Shown: positions 1 through 7,419, counted from the stretch's first letter. The stretch is DNA of 15,118 bases from Flavobacteriaceae bacterium UBA5544 (GCA_002426755.1 DINI01000020.1:8436-23553), one strand, 5' to 3'. Made by a program: numbers and translations. Notes: a model not told the origin generated them from the sequence alone.

Positions 1-2069
1 GCATCTTCTATTCTCACGTTGATAGCTTCTGCTGTTCCAATATTCTGAAACCTGATGGTATAATAAAGGTATTCATCAGAGGCTACAAAATCATCATAAA
101 CGACTTTTGGACCGTGAGATTCCATAATGTCATTAGGATCATAGCTCCCTATCACCGTTTGTGATAAAATTGAGGCATTATTTTCTAATACAGCCTCATT
201 TGAAACAGTTGTCAATTCGGCAATATTTGTAACAACTTCATCAATATTGACACTATTTGGACAGTTTAAACTAATTATTACATTTAATAAATTTCCAGGC
301 TCCAAATCAACAAAATTCAAAGTAAAACCTGTTGACGTCGTAATTATAGTATAATTTGGACTTGTACTGACTGAATTTAGCATCAAATTCTCATCCAATA
401 AAAAATCTACTGAACCAGATGTAGTTAATAAACCAAGATTTTGTATAGTCAAATAATTAGTATGATTAAAATCTGGTCTTGGTGATGAATTGCCAATTAA
501 ATAAACAGCTATGTCTTGACAAGGTTGATCATCAACTATTGGAAAATCAATGTTTATTTCAGAGCCGTTGGCAACAGTAATGTTTTCAAAGGTCGCTACA
601 GAAAGATTGTAACAGTCATCATATTCATCATAGAAATAATAGGCAAAATCGTAAGAATCAGTTTCTTCAGGGCTTGCAAGAGTGAAACTGCCCGTGGACG
701 ATTCAATATAGTTTATTTCTCCACTTGAATTTAATTCGTACGTAAAATAACCATTAGAAAATTGACTTTCCTCAATATCAAAAATTGAATTTAAATTAAT
801 ATCATTAAAAGCATTTATATGAATAAGTCCTACATTTTCACAATCAACAAAATTCACATTAACCTCATCAGTGTATGGTGAGTTGCAGCTATCACGATAA
901 ACTTCGACACTATAAACCCCTGATTCGGTCACCTCTAATTCATAACTTAACTCATCCGCCAAAACAACCCCATCCTTGTACCATACATAGCTATCTGCAA
1001 ATGGTGAAAAAGCATTTAAAATCGTTTCTTCATTTAAACATTTTACCTGATTAGGTCCCAATTCTACATTAATTTCAAAAGATAAGCTTGCAGCATTTGG
1101 ACTATTTATATTAGTTTGGGTCAGTTTGGTAGTGCCATATTGATTAGAATAATTAGTAATTAATATGACATAAAATTCCCCAGCCACAGCATTTTCTATC
1201 GTAAGGTGTTCAGTTGAACCTGCTGCATAGCTGCAATCGACAATATTACCAAATGGATAAAAATCTGGATTTTGAGTATTATTGGGACAACTAGGGCAGT
1301 CAGTTTCCAATATTTCACAAACATTGTTAATATCATTGAATGGTCCCCAAGCAACAAAATCAGCATCTAATGTACCACCGAACAAACTTGTCTGCTTAAT
1401 TTCCATTTCCAATATACCCGAGGAACCGATTGTAAGAGTAAACCATGAAGGATTAGGCGTTTGAGGCAAACAGGCGAAACTTCCTATACTTGGTGTATCA
1501 ACCGAATTACTAAAAGTAAAGTTGTTTATAAAATTTGCAGAACAAGATAGGTCTGTAATGGAGGTTTGACAAATTGCACTTGTACTTCCTTCTCTAACAC
1601 ATACATCAAAAGTACTGTCTACAGACGAATTTTCAACAGAATATATTTGTATAAAATATTCAGTTCCTATAGATAATGGTCCAACAGTACTTGTTTGCGC
1701 ATTTGCACACTTTACCAAACTCAAATTATCACATGAACCCGTATATAAACTAAAATATAGATAAGTACTAGAACCTACAATATTACTAATTGAAATAATT
1801 TCTACTGTACTTGTAGCTGTAAATCTAAACCATACATCATCATCTGTAGACCCTGTACATCCCGATGACACACCGGAATTTGTTGCTTCAGCTAGTGTTC
1901 CTGAAACTATTTGACCACATGAATTATCAGTATTCGGATTGACTAGCGCTGCACTGCAAGGCTCATCATTATTGGGAACTATTGGATAGATATTATTTGG
2001 GTAGAGTTCCTCTGCATGTAGATGGAATATAGAAATCAAAAAAATAAATAAAAGTAATTGTTGCTTCAT
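1..2069 (-). CDS. Large secreted multi-domain protein with DUF7619-like region, probable T9SS substrate (C-terminus outside window)
   Basis: The frame is open from the ATG at 2069 down to base 1, giving 689 residues with no stop, so the gene is partial at its 3' end. Residues 1-19 form a signal peptide (hydrophobic LLLFIFLISIF, probable cleavage after HLHA). Next come a Cys-rich PPC-like beta domain (about 35-150, DDVWFRFTA), a second beta domain (about 160-325, with DFVAWGPF near 240 and VILITNYSNQYG near 300), an Ig/PKD-like segment (about 335-405, YVWYKDG), a Ca-binding-like stretch (NAFNDINLNSIFDIEE, about 416-431), and from about 640 the motif GSYDPND followed by YYTIRFQNIGTAEA. That last motif is typical of DUF7619 domains in flavobacterial surface or secreted proteins, usually followed by a C-terminal T9SS sorting domain. 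The sorting domain itself is beyond the window and is inferred. The protein is rich in Asn, Ser, Thr and Asp, and the gene looks more AT-rich than its neighbours. Its ligand or function cannot be told. Confidence 0.85.
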   Translation of the reverse strand, partial: MKQQLLLFIFLISIFHLHAEELYPNNIYPIVPNNDEPCSAALVNPNTDNSCGQIVSGTLAEATNSGVSSGCTGSTDDDVWFRFTATSTVEIISISNIVGSSTYLYFSLYTGSCDNLSLVKCANAQTSTVGPLSIGTEYFIQIYSVENSSVDSTFDVCVREGSTSAICQTSITDLSCSANFINNFTFSNSVDTPSIGSFACLPQTPNPSWFTLTIGSSGILEMEIKQTSLFGGTLDADFVAWGPFNDINNVCEILETDCPSCPNNTQNPDFYPFGNIVDCSYAAGSTEHLTIENAVAGEFYVILITNYSNQYGTTKLTQTNINSPNAASLSFEINVELGPNQVKCLNEETILNAFSPFADSYVWYKDGVVLADELSYELEVTESGVYSVEVYRDSCNSPYTDEVNVNFVDCENVGLIHINAFNDINLNSIFDIEESQFSNGYFTYELNSSGEINYIESSTGSFTLASPEETDSYDFAYYFYDEYDDCYNLSVATFENITVANGSEINIDFPIVDDQPCQDIAVYLIGNSSPRPDFNHTNYLTIQNLGLLTTSGSVDFLLDENLMLNSVSTSPNYTIITTSTGFTLNFVDLEPGNLLNVIISLNCPNSVNIDEVVTNIAELTTVSNEAVLENNASILSQTVIGSYDPNDIMESHGPKVVYDDFVASDEYLYYTIRFQNIGTAEAINVRIED

Positions 2070-2075
2070 AATGAG

Positions 2076-2083
2076 TAAATTTG
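2076..2083 (+). promoter_or_regulatory. Candidate -7 element for the TrmH-family gene
   Basis: TAAATTTG matches the Bacteroidota -7 consensus TAnnTTTG exactly and lies 23 bp before the GTG start at 2107. The nearest upstream TTG boxes (2058-2060, 2061-2063) are closer than the usual 19-21 bp spacing, so the -33 half is weak. The site lies in the 37-bp gap between two divergent genes. Confidence 0.35.
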
Positions 2084-2106
2084 AGCCGACAAAATAGTCT
2101 AAATAA

Positions 2107-2904
2107 GTGAACAAAGAAATTAAAAGCATCCAAAATTCCTACATCAAGGAATTGTTCCAACTCAAAGAAAAATCCAGAGACCGCAAAAAATCTGGACTTT
2201 TTTTAATCGAAGGTGAACGTGAAATCTATTTAGCCTTTAAAGGGAATTACGAGATTGAAACCATACTATACTTGCCTGAATTATTTTCAGAAGCAAAACT
2301 CGAAGCTATAGCTGCCAAACATCTCGACCTCATTCAAATCAGCCATGATGTCTATCAAAAACTAGCACATCGCAGTACAACGGAAGGCATCCTTGCAGTT
2401 GCCAAAAGCAAATCCCACGAATTGGCAGACATTCATTTCAAACATAAAAATCCTTTGATATTGGTGGCTGAAGCACCTGAAAAACCTGGAAACATTGGTG
2501 CTTTATTGCGAACGGCCGACGCCGCCAATGCGGATGCGGTCATTATAGCCAATCCTAAAACCGATTTGTACAATCCAAACATCATACGCAGCAGTGTCGG
2601 TTGCGTGTTTACCAATCAAATTGCGACAGGTACAACCAACAACATCATTACCTTTTTAAAGGAAAATAACATCAACATCTTTTGTGCAGAATTGCAAGCT
2701 TCTGTGGAATATCATACTCAAGATTATACGCAACCCACGGCCATTGTCGTCGGCACTGAAGCCACGGGTTTAAGTGAGGAATGGCTTGAAAACGCAACCC
2801 AAAAAATCATCATCCCAATGCAAGGCGAAATTGATAGTATGAATGTGTCAGTCGCTGCGGGAATTCTCATTTTTGAAGCGAAACGACAACGGAACTTTGA
2901 ATGA
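2107..2904 (+). CDS. TrmH/SpoU-family RNA 2'-O-methyltransferase
   Basis: This 265-residue SPOUT-class enzyme is expected to transfer a methyl group from SAM to a ribose 2'-OH in rRNA or tRNA. The N-terminal part (about 1-100; SRDRKKSGLFLIEGEREI at 23-40) matches the substrate-binding domain of RlmB-like proteins. The catalytic SPOUT domain shows motif 1 (KPGNIGALLRTADAA, 126-140, with the conserved Asn and Arg), motif 2 (IVVGTEATGLSEEW, 213-226) and motif 3 (IPMQGEIDSMNVSVAAG, 236-252), the trefoil-knot SAM site. The start is GTG: an in-frame TAA directly precedes it, no in-frame ATG lies nearby, and the N-terminus is complete for the family. It is divergent from the secreted-protein gene with 37 bp between. 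The exact RNA target (a 23S position or a tRNA) cannot be read from sequence, so no symbol is given. Confidence 0.93.
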   Translation: MNKEIKSIQNSYIKELFQLKEKSRDRKKSGLFLIEGEREIYLAFKGNYEIETILYLPELFSEAKLEAIAAKHLDLIQISHDVYQKLAHRSTTEGILAVAKSKSHELADIHFKHKNPLILVAEAPEKPGNIGALLRTADAANADAVIIANPKTDLYNPNIIRSSVGCVFTNQIATGTTNNIITFLKENNINIFCAELQASVEYHTQDYTQPTAIVVGTEATGLSEEWLENATQKIIIPMQGEIDSMNVSVAAGILIFEAKRQRNFE

Positions 2905-2929
2905 TGGCTCGCAAAGACAAATCAATTAA

Positions 2930-2949
2930 TAATTAATGATGAACAATTA
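2930..2949 (+). repeat. Left copy of a 20-bp inverted repeat flanking the four-helix-bundle gene
   Basis: TAATTAATGATGAACAATTA reappears in reverse complement at 3336-3355 with 19 of 20 positions identical. The two copies bracket the small gene at 2953-3297. The overlapping stretch 2938-2956 also matches the reverse complement of 4629-4647 at 18 of 19 positions. The DNA is very AT-rich, so some similarity is expected by chance, but this length is more than I would expect. Confidence 0.7.
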
Positions 2950-2952
2950 ACA

Positions 2953-3297
2953 ATGAAAGAAAACTTAATTGTTGAAAAGAGCTACAAATTTGCATTGATG
3001 ATTATCAAGTTGGGCAAAAAATTAATTGCTCAAAATGAATATGTTCTTTCAAGACAAATTTTAAAGTCAGGAACTTCAATAGGCGCAAATATTGAAGAAG
3101 CTGTAGGTGGCATTTCCAAAAAAGAATTTAGAGCAAAAATGTCAATATCTTACAAAGAGGCACGAGAAACTCATTATTGGTTACGATTATTAAAAGACAG
3201 TGGTTATATCACAATTAATGAGTTTAACGAACTTGAGAAAGAGTTATCGAGTATCCTCCGAATTCTCTACAAAATCATAGAATCATCAAAAGAATAA
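2953..3297 (+). CDS. Four-helix-bundle protein (S23 / rRNA intervening-sequence type, Avd-like)
   Basis: This 114-residue all-helical protein has the family hallmarks LSRQILKSGTSIGANIEEA (32-50) and AKMSISYKEARETHYWLRLL (61-80). The family was first seen encoded in intervening sequences of 23S rRNA, and it includes the Avd accessory proteins of diversity-generating retroelements. Known members form ring-like oligomers that bind nucleic acid. No reverse transcriptase, template/variable repeat or rRNA is present here, so this is a stand-alone copy. It lies 48 bp after the methyltransferase stop and 61 bp before the M48 gene, in the same direction, and is bracketed by a 20-bp inverted repeat. 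Its ATG at 2953 partly overlaps a repeat copy. Its biological role is unknown; a small mobile or insertion-prone cassette is an inference. Confidence 0.9.
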   Translation: MKENLIVEKSYKFALMIIKLGKKLIAQNEYVLSRQILKSGTSIGANIEEAVGGISKKEFRAKMSISYKEARETHYWLRLLKDSGYITINEFNELEKELSSILRILYKIIESSKE

Positions 3298-3335
3298 TTT
3301 TTATCATTAATCATTCATCACACATTATTAATCAA

Positions 3336-3355
3336 TAATTATTCATCATTAATTA
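3336..3355 (-). repeat. Right copy of the 20-bp inverted repeat
   Basis: TAATTATTCATCATTAATTA is the reverse complement of 2930-2949 with one mismatch. Part of it (ATTATTCATCATT, 3338-3350) also occurs inverted at 4595-4607. More degenerate relatives (CATTAATCATTCATCA) fill 3305-3320. It ends three bases before the M48 start codon. Confidence 0.65.
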
Positions 3356-3358
3356 AAT

Positions 3359-4585
3359 ATGACCCTATTCTATATCATCATCGCCATCATCATCCTCGAC
3401 TTTATGGTCGATAAAATCCTCGATGCCTTAAACGCCAAACATTACAACGACCCAATTCCCGAGGAATTAAAAGATGTTTATGATGAAGCCGAATACGCCA
3501 AATCGCAAGCTTACAAAGCCACCAATTACAAATTCGGTGTATGGAGTTCCACGTTTTCAATCGTTCTCACATTAGGGTTTTTAATGTTTGATGGTTTTGA
3601 ATTTGTGGACAACATCGCCCGAAGTTATAGTGATAATTCAATCATCGTTGCTTTGCTATTCTTCGGAATCATCATGTTGGGAAGCGATATCATCTCAACT
3701 CCCTTCTCCTATTATAAAACCTTCGTTATTGAGGAGCGTTTCGGATTCAACAAAACCACCAAAAAAACCTTTGTGCTCGATAAGCTAAAAGGTTTGTTGA
3801 TGATGGCGATTGTTGGTGGTGGCATTCTGGCACTCATCATTTGGTTTTACAACGCCACAGGCAATTATTTCTGGTTATATGCCTGGGGATTGGTAACGGT
3901 TTTTACCATCTTTATGAATCTGTTTTATGCCAAACTGATTGTCCCAATTTTCAACAAACAAACGTCGTTGGAAGAAGGCAGCCTGCGTGATAAGATTTCG
4001 GACTATGCTCAATCGGTTGGGTTCAATTTGGAAAAGATTTTCATCATCGATGGTTCCAAACGAAGCACCAAAGCCAATGCCTACTTTTCTGGTTTCGGAA
4101 GCGAAAAACGTGTCACTTTATATGATACCTTGGTGAATGATTTGGAAGAAGAAGAAATCGTCGCGGTATTGGCACATGAGGTGGGACATTATAAAAAGAA
4201 GCACATCATTTTCAATTTGATAGCCTCCATCCTACTCACAGGTTTAACGCTATACATTCTTTCAATCTTTATTTCGAATCCATTATTATCAAATGCATTG
4301 GGCGTTGACATCCCAAGTTTCCATGTCGGGTTGATTGCCTTCGGACTCCTCTACTCTCCTATTTCAGAAATTACCGGATTTATCATGAACCATTTTTCAA
4401 GGAAATTTGAATACCAAGCCGATGATTATGCCAAAGGAACCTATGCCGCGCAACCACTCATCACCTCATTGAAAAAATTGTCAAAAAACAGTTTGAGCAA
4501 TCTCACACCACATCCTGCTTATGTTTGGGTGCATTATTCGCATCCAACCTTGTTGCAAAGAGTCAAAAACCTAAATGATAAATAA
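3359..4585 (+). CDS. M48-family membrane zinc metallopeptidase (Ste24 / CAAX protease 1-like)
   Basis: This 408-residue integral membrane protease has the zinc motif HEVGH at 273-277 and the third ligand in EYQAD (351-355, Glu351), the usual M48 arrangement. Hydrophobic segments lie at about 3-16, 63-78, 95-112, 145-163, 170-190, 282-305 and 322-340, as in Ste24-like enzymes. The late motif YSHPTLLQR (393-401) is also a family marker. Bacteria lack most prenylated CAAX proteins, so the role is probably membrane-protein quality control, by analogy with HtpX; that is inference. The ATG at 3359 gives a normal N-terminus with an immediate membrane helix. It faces the DUF4130 gene tail to tail across a 74-bp gap. 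The small four-helix-bundle gene separates it from the methyltransferase. Confidence 0.93.
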   Translation: MTLFYIIIAIIILDFMVDKILDALNAKHYNDPIPEELKDVYDEAEYAKSQAYKATNYKFGVWSSTFSIVLTLGFLMFDGFEFVDNIARSYSDNSIIVALLFFGIIMLGSDIISTPFSYYKTFVIEERFGFNKTTKKTFVLDKLKGLLMMAIVGGGILALIIWFYNATGNYFWLYAWGLVTVFTIFMNLFYAKLIVPIFNKQTSLEEGSLRDKISDYAQSVGFNLEKIFIIDGSKRSTKANAYFSGFGSEKRVTLYDTLVNDLEEEEIVAVLAHEVGHYKKKHIIFNLIASILLTGLTLYILSIFISNPLLSNALGVDIPSFHVGLIAFGLLYSPISEITGFIMNHFSRKFEYQADDYAKGTYAAQPLITSLKKLSKNSLSNLTPHPAYVWVHYSHPTLLQRVKNLNDK

Positions 4586-4594
4586 TTGATGATG

Positions 4595-4647
4595 AATGAT
4601 GAATAATACATGCCTAATCGTTAATTATTCATTGTTAATTGTTAATC
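4595..4647. repeat. AT-rich repeat cluster with hairpin between convergent genes
   Basis: This gap contains inverted relatives of both repeats that flank the four-helix-bundle gene: 4595-4607 mirrors 3338-3350 (13/13), and 4629-4647 mirrors 2938-2956 (18/19). Within the gap, ATGAATAAT (4599-4607) pairs with ATTATTCAT (4624-4632); two G-U and two A-U pairs extend the stem to 13, with a 16-base loop. It could act as a two-way terminator for the convergent genes, or simply be another copy of the repeat. Confidence 0.5.
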
Positions 4648-4659
4648 GTCAATCGTCAA

Positions 4660-5430
4660 TCAATTTTTCTCACTTAAATACTTCCAATATCGTTTAGGAA
4701 CGTGCCGAACGTGAAGCTTCATATTCTTGCGCGATTCGATATTGGTACTTTGAAAATAATCATGCCACAAGGTTTGAAACTCTAATTCCTCTTCCGAAAA
4801 AAAATCTTCGCAGGTTTTTGTGGGGTCAAAACCCTTGGGCAATTCCATCTGGATAACCTCTACCGTTTCCAAATCATAATAGATACCATAACTGCGTTTC
4901 AAATCATAAATAAGCCATTTTTGGTCAGCATAACGATTTTTAAAATGCTTTTGAATCAACGGCAATACGTTAAAATCAGGTTCAATACTTGCAAAATACA
5001 AACCATCCTTGGTAAGCCTAAATCTAACAAAGGCTTCCATCCGATGTTTTTCGCGTCCTACGCTTTTGGCGATTTGTGAAACTTTCAGTACATCGAGATG
5101 GCTAAAATCACTATCCACAGGTTCTGGGTTTTTAAATACATATTGAATGTATCGCAAGAGCACATCTTCCATGCCATCCATCTCGCTCAAAAATGCATAC
5201 AACATTCTAATACGGCCCGTGGAAGAGGTCTTACTTTTAAGTCCGTTCCACACACGTTTGGATTGTTTAAAATCTGTGACAATCGTTTCATTCGTTCCAA
5301 AAAATTGCGCGTGAGCCTTGGAAGTTTCCTTGATAGAAACATCAATCAATTTCTGTTCATACACCTGAAACACACAGGTCAAAAATCCTTCTAAAGTGCC
5401 ATCGTATAATAAGGTGACCGACTCCTTCAT
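4660..5430 (-). CDS. DUF4130 / TIGR03915-type putative DNA repair protein, partner of the radical-SAM gene
   Basis: This 256-residue soluble protein has no signal peptide. Recognisable family stretches are YDGTLEGFLTCVF (9-21), EKHRMEAFVRFR (127-138), PDFNVLPLIQKHFKNRYADQ (151-170) and RHVPKRYWKYL (242-252). The family is almost always encoded beside a radical-SAM protein with a helix-hairpin-helix, and in some bacteria its C-terminal domain is fused to a uracil-DNA-glycosylase-like domain, which is why a DNA repair or modification role is suspected. No reaction has been assigned that I know of. It follows the radical-SAM gene directly: the upstream TAA and this ATG share one base (TAATG), so translation is probably coupled. 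Confidence 0.9.
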   Translation of the reverse strand: MKESVTLLYDGTLEGFLTCVFQVYEQKLIDVSIKETSKAHAQFFGTNETIVTDFKQSKRVWNGLKSKTSSTGRIRMLYAFLSEMDGMEDVLLRYIQYVFKNPEPVDSDFSHLDVLKVSQIAKSVGREKHRMEAFVRFRLTKDGLYFASIEPDFNVLPLIQKHFKNRYADQKWLIYDLKRSYGIYYDLETVEVIQMELPKGFDPTKTCEDFFSEEELEFQTLWHDYFQSTNIESRKNMKLHVRHVPKRYWKYLSEKN

Positions 5431-6692
5431 TATTGAAAGAGATTTAATTGTGGGCTCAACATTCCCGTGTATTTTGAAGACGACTGTTTCAGAATAATAG
5501 ATTTCAACTGTATCGCTGTCAAATCGCGTCGTTCAAATTCGTTGGAATCGCAGGTGATGAAGTATTTTGCGCGGTTCATGGCGATGCCCAAACGTTTCAA
5601 ATGCTCCCAATTAAGTTTTCTAAAACGACGCGCTTGAACAATTTTATTGACAGATTTAATTCCAACGCCAGGTATGCGTGCCAACATCTGTTTGTCTGCT
5701 TTATTGACATCCACAGGAAACTGCTGCAAATTCCGCAACGCCCAACCCAATTTTGGGTCTATGTCCAAATCGAGCTGTTGGTGTTGGTCATTCAACAATT
5801 CCTGAACATCAAATCCATAAAATCGCATTAGCCAATCGGTTTGGTACAGTCGATTTTCACGCAGCATCGGGACCGCCGAACCGATATGCGGCAAACGGTC
5901 ATCATAACTGATAGGAATATAACCCGAATAATAAACACGCTTCAAATTGAATTTTTTGTACAGATGTTGCGACGTCCACATAATCTGTTGGTCCGTCTCA
6001 CCACTCGCCCCAATAATCATTTGTGTACTTTGCCCAGCAGGTGCATACTTTGGGGTGCTTTTGATTATCTTTCTTTCGGCTTGGTATTGTATAATCTCAT
6101 GTTTGACCTTGTTCATCGGCTTAAGGAAATCTTCCCGTTTCTTATCGGGTGCCAATAATTTCAAACCTGATTCTGTTGGAATTTCAATATTTACGCTCAA
6201 TCTATCGGCATAAAGGCCGGCCTCTCGCATCAATTCATCGGAAGCTCCCGGAATGGATTTCAAATGAATATAACCATGAAAATTCTCCTCAAGTCGCAAT
6301 TTCTTCGCAACTGCCACCAAGCGCTCCATGGTATAATCGGCACTTTTAAAGATGCCTGAACTCAAGAACAAACCTTCTATGTAATTACGTCGATAAAAGT
6401 TGATGGTCAAATCCACCACTTCCTGCACTTGGAAGGCAGCCCGTTTCACATCATTGCTTTTTCGGGTAACACAATAAGCACAATCAAAAATGCAGTGATT
6501 GGTCAACAATATTTTCAATAAGGACACACAACGCCCATCCTCTGTATAAGAATGGCAAATGCCCATGCCCGTGGCATCGCCAAGTCCCTTGGTCGTATTT
6601 TTTCTATTGCTCCCACTCGAGGAACAAGAGACATCGTATTTGGCGGCATCCGCCAAAATTTTTAGTTTTTCCTGAATGCGTTCGAAGGACAT
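5430..6692 (-). CDS. Radical-SAM protein with helix-hairpin-helix, putative DNA modification/repair (TIGR03916 / COG4277 type)
   Basis: This is a 420-residue protein counted from the ATG at 6692. A TTG three codons earlier (6701) is possible, but ATG is preferred. The [4Fe-4S] motif CIFDCAYC gives Cys67, Cys71 and Cys74 (CX3CX2C), preceded by the family stretch GRCVSLLKILLTNHC. Three further cysteines (23, 46 and 55) lie in the conserved leader around GMGICHSYTEDGRC and could hold a second cluster or shape the site. The radical-SAM barrel covers about 60-300. A helix-hairpin-helix motif (VNKADKQMLARIPGVGIKSV, 329-348), typical of non-sequence-specific DNA binding, lies near the C-terminus. 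The DUF4130 partner follows with a 1-base overlap. A DNA substrate is inferred from the HhH; the substrate and product are unknown. No good promoter is visible in the 239 bp shared with the divergent Rrf2 gene. Confidence 0.92.
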   Translation of the reverse strand: MSFERIQEKLKILADAAKYDVSCSSSGSNRKNTTKGLGDATGMGICHSYTEDGRCVSLLKILLTNHCIFDCAYCVTRKSNDVKRAAFQVQEVVDLTINFYRRNYIEGLFLSSGIFKSADYTMERLVAVAKKLRLEENFHGYIHLKSIPGASDELMREAGLYADRLSVNIEIPTESGLKLLAPDKKREDFLKPMNKVKHEIIQYQAERKIIKSTPKYAPAGQSTQMIIGASGETDQQIMWTSQHLYKKFNLKRVYYSGYIPISYDDRLPHIGSAVPMLRENRLYQTDWLMRFYGFDVQELLNDQHQQLDLDIDPKLGWALRNLQQFPVDVNKADKQMLARIPGVGIKSVNKIVQARRFRKLNWEHLKRLGIAMNRAKYFITCDSNEFERRDLTAIQLKSIILKQSSSKYTGMLSPQLNLFQ

Positions 6693-6931
6693 GTAGGTCA
6701 ATTAGGGATTATGATGGATTAAATAGATTGGGTTGAAATTATTGTTTGAATAACCTTAACAAGTGTCAATTTCAAACCTCTAAATTAAGACATATAAAAA
6801 GAAATCGGTAACGTAAAAAATTAAAATATGAACGATTTTGATATTTAATAATGTGGTCTAATGTGACAGGATATAAACACAAAATTTTGAGCCTTAAAAA
6901 AAATAGACGACATTCGTTTCAAATTATTGTC

Positions 6932-7342
6932 ATGCTATCCAAAAGAGCAAAATATGCCATCAAAACCCTTATTTTTATTCATCAGAATAGAGAGGCTACC
7001 CCTATTTCGGCAAAAATAATTGCAGAACAGGAACGGATTCCCTATAAATTTCTTGAAAAAATATTAAGAGAACTGCGTCAACATAAATTATTGAAAAGTG
7101 AACGCGGTGCGGAAGGTGGTTACAGTTTTATGATGGAACCCGAACGTATCACCGTTGCCGATGTTATACGCATTGTGGATGGTCCAATTGCCCTCATCCC
7201 TTGTGTTTCCGAAAATTTTTATCAGAAATGCAATGAATGTACCGATGAAATTACCTGCCAAATAAGAAAATTATTTGCAGAATTGCGAACAGAAATGCTG
7301 CCAATTCTGGATACATCCATTACCGATTTGGCCACGCTTTAA
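6932..7342 (+). CDS. Rrf2-family transcriptional regulator with four cysteines
   Basis: This 136-residue protein is read from the ATG at 6932. A longer frame runs back to 6851, but MLSKRAKYAIKTL is the standard Rrf2 N-terminus, so the short start is chosen. The winged helix-turn-helix covers about 1-80, with recognition region PYKFLEKILRELRQHKLL (37-54) and wing SERGAEGGYSF (56-66). Cys91, Cys100, Cys103 and Cys109 (C-X8-C-X2-C-X5-C) sit where IscR and NsrR bind an Fe-S cluster, so it may sense Fe-S status, redox, NO or sulfur supply; the ligand is inferred. Other Rrf2 members (IscR, NsrR, CymR, RsrR) control Fe-S assembly, NO stress and cysteine metabolism. It sits 77 bp upstream of the DUF2490/permease pair, whose promoter carries a palindrome, so it is the likely local regulator. 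Confidence 0.9.
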   Translation: MLSKRAKYAIKTLIFIHQNREATPISAKIIAEQERIPYKFLEKILRELRQHKLLKSERGAEGGYSFMMEPERITVADVIRIVDGPIALIPCVSENFYQKCNECTDEITCQIRKLFAELRTEMLPILDTSITDLATL

Positions 7343-7357
7343 ATAGTTTTATTTTTA

Positions 7358-7380
7358 TATCATACTTATTTGGTATGATA
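7358..7380. promoter_or_regulatory. Perfect 8-bp-arm palindrome over the -33 box: candidate operator
   Basis: TATCATAC (7358-7365) and GTATGATA (7373-7380) are exact inverted copies with a 7-base centre, TTATTTG. The centre contains the TTTG -33 box of the promoter at 7369-7400, so a dimer bound here would block or position RNA polymerase. There is no T-run after it, which argues against a terminator. The obvious candidate binder is the Rrf2 protein encoded just upstream (inference). Confidence 0.6.
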
Positions 7381-7400
7381 AGGATGTTTATCTATATTTG
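7369..7400 (+). promoter_or_regulatory. Bacteroidota-type promoter for the DUF2490-permease operon
   Basis: TTTG at 7369-7372, a 20-bp spacer and TATATTTG at 7393-7400 match the Bacteroidota housekeeping sigma consensus TTG-N19-21-TAnnTTTG exactly. Transcription would start near 7406, leaving a leader of about a dozen bases before the ATG at 7420. This is the best promoter match I found in the window. Confidence 0.65.
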
Positions 7401-7419
7401 ATTTCAAATTCAATAAGAT

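Noticed and set aside
2953..3297. Part of a diversity-generating retroelement
   Set aside because: The protein is Avd-like, but there is no reverse transcriptase and no template/variable repeat pair in the window.
6851..6931. N-terminal extension of the Rrf2 protein
   Set aside because: Rrf2 proteins start at the MLSKRAKYA-like helix; the extra 27 residues are low-complexity and Lys-rich, with no family counterpart.
7358..7380. Intrinsic terminator of the Rrf2 gene
   Set aside because: The stem is AT-rich, has no T-run after it and overlaps a promoter box, so an operator is the better reading.
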